Shown one piece after another: positions 60,401 to 64,000 of a stretch of 64,000 nucleotides of DNA. A program made the translations under genes and the position numbers. The DNA lies in contig CM063111.1 in NCBI GenBank assembly GCA_031841125.1, positions 54,683,535 through 54,747,534 on the forward strand, given 5' to 3'. The first letter of the stretch is position 1. Each line of letters opens with the position of its first letter. This DNA comes from Acanthococcus lagerstroemiae (taxonomy: Eukaryota; Arthropoda; Insecta; Hemiptera; Eriococcidae). The notes beneath the pieces were generated by a model, which saw only the letters and a list, made by a program, of their open reading frames with translations, was not told the DNA's origin and searched no databases.

Positions 60401-62416
60401 TACTAATCATTAGGTCATTACACACTTACCACGAGCATTGATTTTGGTTCTGGTAGGTCGTCTCCACTGAAGAGATTCATGTAACATTTAAAATACTGAA
60501 CGAGTTCTTTCACCTTCACCTTTTGTCCGCCAATCTCTTTTTGCACAAGGTTTTCGGGAGCGAGCAGGAGTGGCACTAATTTCAGAAGACAGTTTTTGAA
60601 CTCTTCTTCGATATCTGCAATTTTGAATGATAAATTACAACTCGCCAATAAGTAATAAGTACATCACTTCGGGGAAGGAAATTATTATGCTAGGAACAGG
60701 TAAAATTTACATTTTAATGTTAATTATTTCCTTTTCAGACGCAATCTACACTTCACGTACCTGCTAATCGTCCGTCGAATTTCGGATTTATAGCCACTTT
60801 TAAGCCCGGATGGGGCATGAGAAAACATTCAATGTCGGTAAAACAGGATTTTATATGCTTCCTTAGAGACTGCAGCTCGGGATGCTGCACGTTATGAATC
60901 TGCAAACAAAAGTAACAACAACATTTAACTAGGTCACATTCAAAACTCAACCTGCACTCTTCTTCTTTTTCGGGCGCCATATCCACTGCCGGACGTTGGC
61001 GGTCGCGGTTTCTGACGCGTGACTCTCCTGGGCAGGTTAGTTGGGGTAGTTTACCGTGCTTTCCCCGCGGTTTTGTTGCGTTAGAGTTTTCCTTTTCTGC
61101 GCCGAAAAGTGTGCAGCCGCAATTCGCTTACTTGCCACGAGTTTCACGACGTTAAGTAAGTAGTCCACGTCATGCACACGCACAGTAACAATCTTTCTGA
61201 TCTGGTAGTAACACGCCTTGTGATTATAATGCTTTGTTCATGGGAACTGGCGGGAGTGACAGGACACGCTATGTTTCCACCTCGATTGATACTATAGTTG
61301 CTGCGTTCGCTAGTATGTTAGCGGGGATATCCGAATATCCCTAGCTTTCCGGCGTTGGTGAGACTCGAACTCAAGACGCAAGGACTGCGAAGCGGGTACC
61401 TTTTCCCACTTGGCCACACACTAACAGTTGATATGAAGGTCTCAACAGTTTCTAAGCTAATTAAGAGGGCTAATGGAGGGCTGTACGGAGGCAGACTCAG
61501 GTTCAGTAGTAAAATTTTCAGTTAGACCCACAGCGTCGAGGGTAGGGTACCTGGAAACACCCAAGTACTGATATCCGCCATTTTGAGCACCAGGTGACTC
61601 AAAATGGCGGCCTTAGGTGTTTCTAGGTGTTCTATCGAGGGCAGTAAACGTGGCCATTTCTCCGCCTAAAGCCGGGAATACACTTGAGGCAGAGGCAACA
61701 CGAGGCCGAACAAGATTGCCTCGGTTTCTGAGCTGACTGGTTGCCTTGGGAAGATTTCATCTCCCTAATTCGAGCGTATCACATGAAGATCTTTTTTTGA
61801 GCGTTTACTAAGTTACTTTTAAAGTTGAACTTGTTCTTGCCCCAGGTAGCTGCCTCCCTCCTCTCTGGAAAAATGTTCACCTTATTGGGCGAACGACAAT
61901 TATTTCACCAGCTGACGAAACAAGCATAATACACATTGTCAAAAAACGCTGATAAGTAATTGTTTTTTTGCTCGAATACTTGCAAAACATGACTGAATAC
62001 CATCACTTGTTTGTGTTTTTGGAAGAATTTGATAACGAAATGCTTGAAATAAATTAACATTACCAGAAGTTTCGTAATGATTCGCTATCCCATTCTTGTT
62101 TACCAACTGATAAACAATCAGCAAATGGTCAACATACAATCGTCCTTCATTTCCTTTTCTCTTTCCATTCAACCTTCAACGTATGTAAATATTTCCCGAA
62201 AGCTGTAATCTAACTACATATTTCTCTTGACACGAATCGATACAACCATTGACTACAATAACTTACTCTTAATCGTTTATTCAGTATTATGGAACCGCCT
62301 TCTTCACCGTAACTGGCTTCGTATGGGAAACTCCAATCTCGAACGAGGAATTGCAGTTTCTGGAATGGTTTGCTGCCTGTGTCCTCCAACGCTAACCTAC
62401 CGTATTCGGTGAACAA
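42489..62416 (-). CDS. atl: Atlastin, C-terminal part (GTPase N terminus off window)
   Basis: Atlastin is the dynamin-like GTPase that fuses ER membranes. Seven exons read leftward in frame: 62416-62267, 60899-60761, 60614-60430, 55937-55716, 47963-47749, 42984-42918, 42605-42489 (TGA), about 364 residues. The first carries the end of the G domain with the RD motif ([19 protein letters not shown]). Then come the three-helix middle domain ([71 protein letters not shown]), the paired transmembrane hairpin ([10 protein letters not shown] through [10 protein letters not shown]) and the C-terminal amphipathic tail ([23 protein letters not shown]). The P-loop and switch exons are not found between 62417 and 64000, so the gene starts beyond the right edge. 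A minus-strand AATAAA lies near 42095, which would place the atlastin 3' end inside the 3' UTR of the convergent FKBP/TPR gene. Confidence 0.95.
43549..44110. repeat. Large palindrome, copy 1 (right end truncated)
   Basis: Arms of about 235 bp beginning AGGTGCGATTTGAAGGA and ending in TTGCATATTGTATGCT meet near 43860 and repeat inverted to 44108 (TCCTTCAAATCGCACCT). Inserted in the LINE after CTGATCTCAGA. Confidence 0.75.
44555..45178. repeat. Large palindrome, copy 2 (624 bp)
   Basis: Near-perfect inverted arms of about 300 bp, with ATCAACGCAACAT at one end and ATGTTGCGTTGGT at the other and centre near 44880. LINE coding sequence resumes directly on the right (AAAAAGCGGACGCCTACC), so the insertion point is visible. 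Confidence 0.8.
47160..47745. other. Atlastin intron sequence, nothing recognised
   Basis: No gene or clear repeat; short frames on both strands look like chance. Confidence 0.3.
49028..49318 (-). mobile_element. tRNA-derived SINE, copy 2 (internally deleted)
   Basis: The minus strand starts TGTGGTCAAGTGGTAATGCG (A-box-like), lacks the B-box segment, then matches the SINE body (GTATCAGTTGAGGTGGAAAC) to the tail GGATATGGCGCCTGAAGAAG. Confidence 0.6.
49380..50975. repeat. Degenerate AATGAGTCT satellite
   Basis: Long run of variants of TCTGAATGAGTCTTAACGAG; the same motif is seen near 5080-5330 and 54030-54250. A lone hAT-like end CAGTGGCGCAGCCAGGGG lies at about 50443. Confidence 0.6.
50988..51281. 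mobile_element. hAT-type MITE, perfect TSD GCCCAACG
   Basis: CAGGCGCGGATTTAG at the left, GGATCCGCCACTG at the right, flanked by GCCCAACG at 50980 and 51282. It is inserted in the AATGAGTCT satellite. Confidence 0.8.
51769..52123 (+). mobile_element. tRNA-derived SINE, copy 3
   Basis: TGTGTGGCAAAGTTACGCTT, GCTTCGCAATCCTTGCGTCC and a decayed B box ATTTGAGTC, then the shared body to AACGCAACAAAACCGTGGGG. Confidence 0.65.
52991..53173. mobile_element. hAT-type MITE, perfect TSD CTGGTAAC
   Basis: CAGGGACGTAGCA at the left and TTTTCGTCCCTG at the right, flanked by CTGGTAAC at 52983 and 53174. Same terminal motif as the element at 17950. Confidence 0.8.
54626..54760 (-). CDS. atl: Candidate alternative last exon of atlastin
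   Basis: On the minus strand a strong acceptor (pyrimidine run then CTTGTAG) is followed by 44 codons and TGA, in phase 0, the phase left by the atlastin exon 55937-55716. The peptide begins [13 protein letters not shown], resembling the start of the constitutive exon ([13 protein letters not shown]) and the DIDETF-type sequence known in atlastins. It then has one hydrophobic stretch ([20 protein letters not shown]) and stops. Used as a last exon it would replace the transmembrane hairpin and amphipathic tail with one short hydrophobic segment. The exon is too short to appear in simple ORF listings. It could also be a decayed duplicate exon, though it has no stop or frameshift. Confidence 0.5.
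   Translation of the reverse strand, partial: DLDETYLLYHQAYADDDEFSNVNLFFMCSVFGVFALCNAFYLFF
55051..55074 (-). CDS. atl: Candidate 24-nt microexon in atlastin
   Basis: Minus strand: a long pyrimidine tract ending CATCTGTAG, then 24 nt encoding DLKLFAVL, then a consensus donor GTAAGT. Length is a multiple of three and both ends are phase 0, so it can be inserted between exon 55937-55716 and either following exon without changing frame. It would add eight residues at the junction of middle domain and membrane region. Evidence is splice-site quality and phase only. Confidence 0.4.
56010..56600. repeat. 590-bp repeat, copy A
   Basis: From TTTCTGCGTACACTTCAAGA to GATGTAAAGAAAAACTAATT; about 90% like 58640-59262 by eye. 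The two copies flank the LINE and mariner in direct orientation. Confidence 0.7.
56640..58600 (+). mobile_element. LINE RT pseudogene split by a mariner
   Basis: Reads [15 protein letters not shown], then, after the mariner, [40 protein letters not shown] and the tail GHVARLKDD, then HHKRKK-type tail. Frameshifts and stops throughout. Confidence 0.7.
56747..57640 (+). mobile_element. mariner element, internally deleted, clean TA insertion
   Basis: Inverted ends AAAGGCTGCTCAAAAAGTAA and (right, inverted) GAGGGCTGTTCAAAATGTAA lie between TA dinucleotides at 56745 and 57641. The transposase remnant has [16 protein letters not shown] (N-terminal HTH region), then an internal deletion, then LPQG-like [16 protein letters not shown] and [13 protein letters not shown] followed by a stop. 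At 894 bp it is shorter than a full mariner and inactive. Confidence 0.85.
58640..59262. repeat. 590-bp repeat, copy B
   Basis: Second copy of the repeat at 56010-56600, immediately after the LINE coding remnant; may be the LINE 3' UTR. Confidence 0.7.
59270..60420. other. Atlastin intron, nothing recognised
   Basis: Open frames on both strands (for example 60059-60337 minus) show no family motif; the atlastin exon starts at 60430. Confidence 0.35.
60956..61432 (-). mobile_element. tRNA-derived SINE, copy 4 (most complete)
   Basis: Minus strand: A box TGGCCAAGTGGG, B box GAGTTCGAGTCTC, conserved body, and the tail GGATATGGCGCCCGAAAAAG. About 470 bp. Confidence 0.7.
61544..61634. mobile_element. 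91-bp hAT MITE, YY1-motif family copy 4
   Basis: AGGGTACCTGGAAACACC and inverted TAGAACACCTAGAAACACC ends, both leading into CCGCCATTTTGAG. Flanks TCGAGGGT (61536) and TCGAGGGC (61635) match 7 of 8. It is essentially all hairpin. Confidence 0.75.
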
Positions 62417-64000
62417 CTGGAATCACGTAAAACACATTCGGTTTCAAGAAATAACTATAAAATATCATTTCCAAAGTAAAAGAGAACGAAAAATCGTTTG
62501 AGAATAGATTTAAATACGTGTACCTATCAGTGTGTGTGGCTTTGAAAAAGTAGATGAAATATCGGAACAAGTAAGACCACGAATATAATTCTCAAAAGTA
62601 CTGAAACCTGGGAGTTGGGTGTCTCTCGAGTTGGAAATGGACTTAGTGTCCATGTTGGAGTGTGAGTGAACACGGTAATATTCTCTATGTAGGGAGTGTC
62701 AATTCACAATTTCTTCTTCTGTAGTCCATAGCGCTTTCGGCTGTTACGCCATCTTCAATGGAGTACCCCAACACTTTTCTCTTTTTCGTCCTATATTTAT
62801 AGTGATGTGTAATACCGTATGGTAAACCTATTCGGTGTGTATTCCTGTTGGTTGTCTGTGGTTGTGTAGTCTGTCCAATAAGTGAGTGTTATGTTATTAA
62901 TTGGAATAGGTTCTCGCTTTGGAAGTTTGTTGTTGTGTTTATTAGGTTGTTCGTTTTGTTTTTGCCTTTATTATCTCTAGTTGTTCTTTCAATTTCTTTT
63001 TCTTGTGTTGTTTTCTATGTGTGCAGCGGAAAGCGCTCTGGACTACAGAAGAAGAAATTGTGAACTGGCACACCCTCTACATACAGAATATTGGAAATGG
63101 ACTTTTATCAAAATATACCTATGTATTTAATCAGTATGGAAACTCTTGAACAGATAGTACACGCTCTGGGCTTTGAAAAAAATCATCTTCAATTAGCTAC
63201 GAAACCACAGATCCCGAAATTCAAACTGTTTCTAACTTCTTAATACTACCTACCAGCTTTGAAATATCGAAAAGAGATCCACCACTTTAGAATAGCGCTT
63301 TTAAATGCATTCATTCCTTCAGAACCACTAAAGAAGAAGCGGGACTCACAGAATAGAGGAAAAAGTCACCCAAAAAATACTAAATTTTTAGAGGAATAAA
63401 CTCTGTAGGCCTGAAACCAGACAACTACTAAGCGAAGAAGGTGGCGGTCACCCCGAAAACCGTTCGTCTTAGTTGGCATTCCTGGCAATGATATTTCAGC
63501 AATCATTCGGCAAAATTATACAAGAACTGGCACCTTTTTCTTTTTGGATTCTTTGGGTTGTCATCTGACAAATTTGGGAACCGCACAACCCCTCACAATC
63601 ATCGACAAAAGCTTTATACGAGACCCTTTCATGAAACTTCGTATTAGTAAGGTACTTCTAGTCGCAATTTTAGGATGAAATATATGAAGTATCGAATTTA
63701 TCAAAAGTACAATACTGTTCTGTTTCACAAAATGAAAATATTTTTTATACTACTTGATCAGAAGCGGCAATGTTTTTTGCTGACATGGTCTGTATTTTTT
63801 TAAATCTATTTATTTATTTAAATTATAGACAGGTAATTTTTGTGTGCGTAATTCATTCAAAAATTTAATTTGCTTAGTTAATTACTACAAAGTACAGTAT
63901 CACAGTCTTATCTTCAGTTTGTTCACGTGCACAAACAGTACCCACAGGTCGTGGCCAGCAAAAACGTAATGAAGGTTAACAATGAACAGTAGCAGCTGTA
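62417..64000 (-). other. Atlastin intron to right edge, no exon found
   Basis: I searched the minus strand for the P-loop, switch and HLQ-ending exon expected before LFTEYGRL and saw none; they should lie beyond 64000. Confidence 0.5.

Noticed and set aside
1..64000. CRISPR array, bacterial operon or prophage
   Set aside because: Repeats are MITEs, satellites or SINEs without regular spacers, and all genes are intron-containing eukaryotic genes.

Overview
The window is a gene-sparse, intron-rich and transposon-rich piece of animal nuclear genome. The gene set (a lark/RBM4 RNA-binding protein, atlastin, a synaptotagmin-family protein and an FKBP/TPR co-chaperone), the GT-AG introns and the mix of hAT MITEs, mariner, LINEs and tRNA-derived SINEs all fit an arthropod, most likely an insect. 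I cannot name the species from sequence alone.

Layout. (1) 1168-22021, plus strand: lark, about ten coding exons, encoding two RRMs, a CCHC zinc knuckle and an Ala/Pro/Tyr-rich tail. Its introns hold degenerate satellite, GTTC-rich hAT elements, a long-TIR element, a minisatellite touching a 3' splice site, and a 2.3 kb hAT-like element filled with tandem repeats. (2) 22.0-29.6 kb: lark 3' UTR, then LINE and SINE remnants on both strands. (3) 29648-38005, plus: a ten-exon, 551-residue tandem-C2 protein with a Cys-rich N terminus. Its 4.5 kb intron between C2A exons is packed with MITEs. (4) 38.1-40.3 kb: nested hAT-type MITEs. (5) 40778-41979, plus: a three-exon, 275-residue FKBP-like/TPR protein. 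(6) 42489-62416, minus: the C-terminal seven exons of atlastin, convergent with gene 5. The N-terminal GTPase exons lie beyond the right edge. Atlastin introns contain LINEs, two large palindromes, SINEs, a mariner inserted cleanly into a LINE, and two candidate alternative exons (a 24-nt microexon and an alternative last exon) absent from the supplied open-frame list.

The genes have separate housekeeping or neuronal membrane roles: RNA processing, C2/phospholipid binding, chaperone adaptor and ER membrane fusion. There is no operon-like logic. No complete autonomous transposon was found. The most informative mobile-element evidence is target-site duplications and nested insertions that can be read directly, including one empty-site/filled-site pair within the window.
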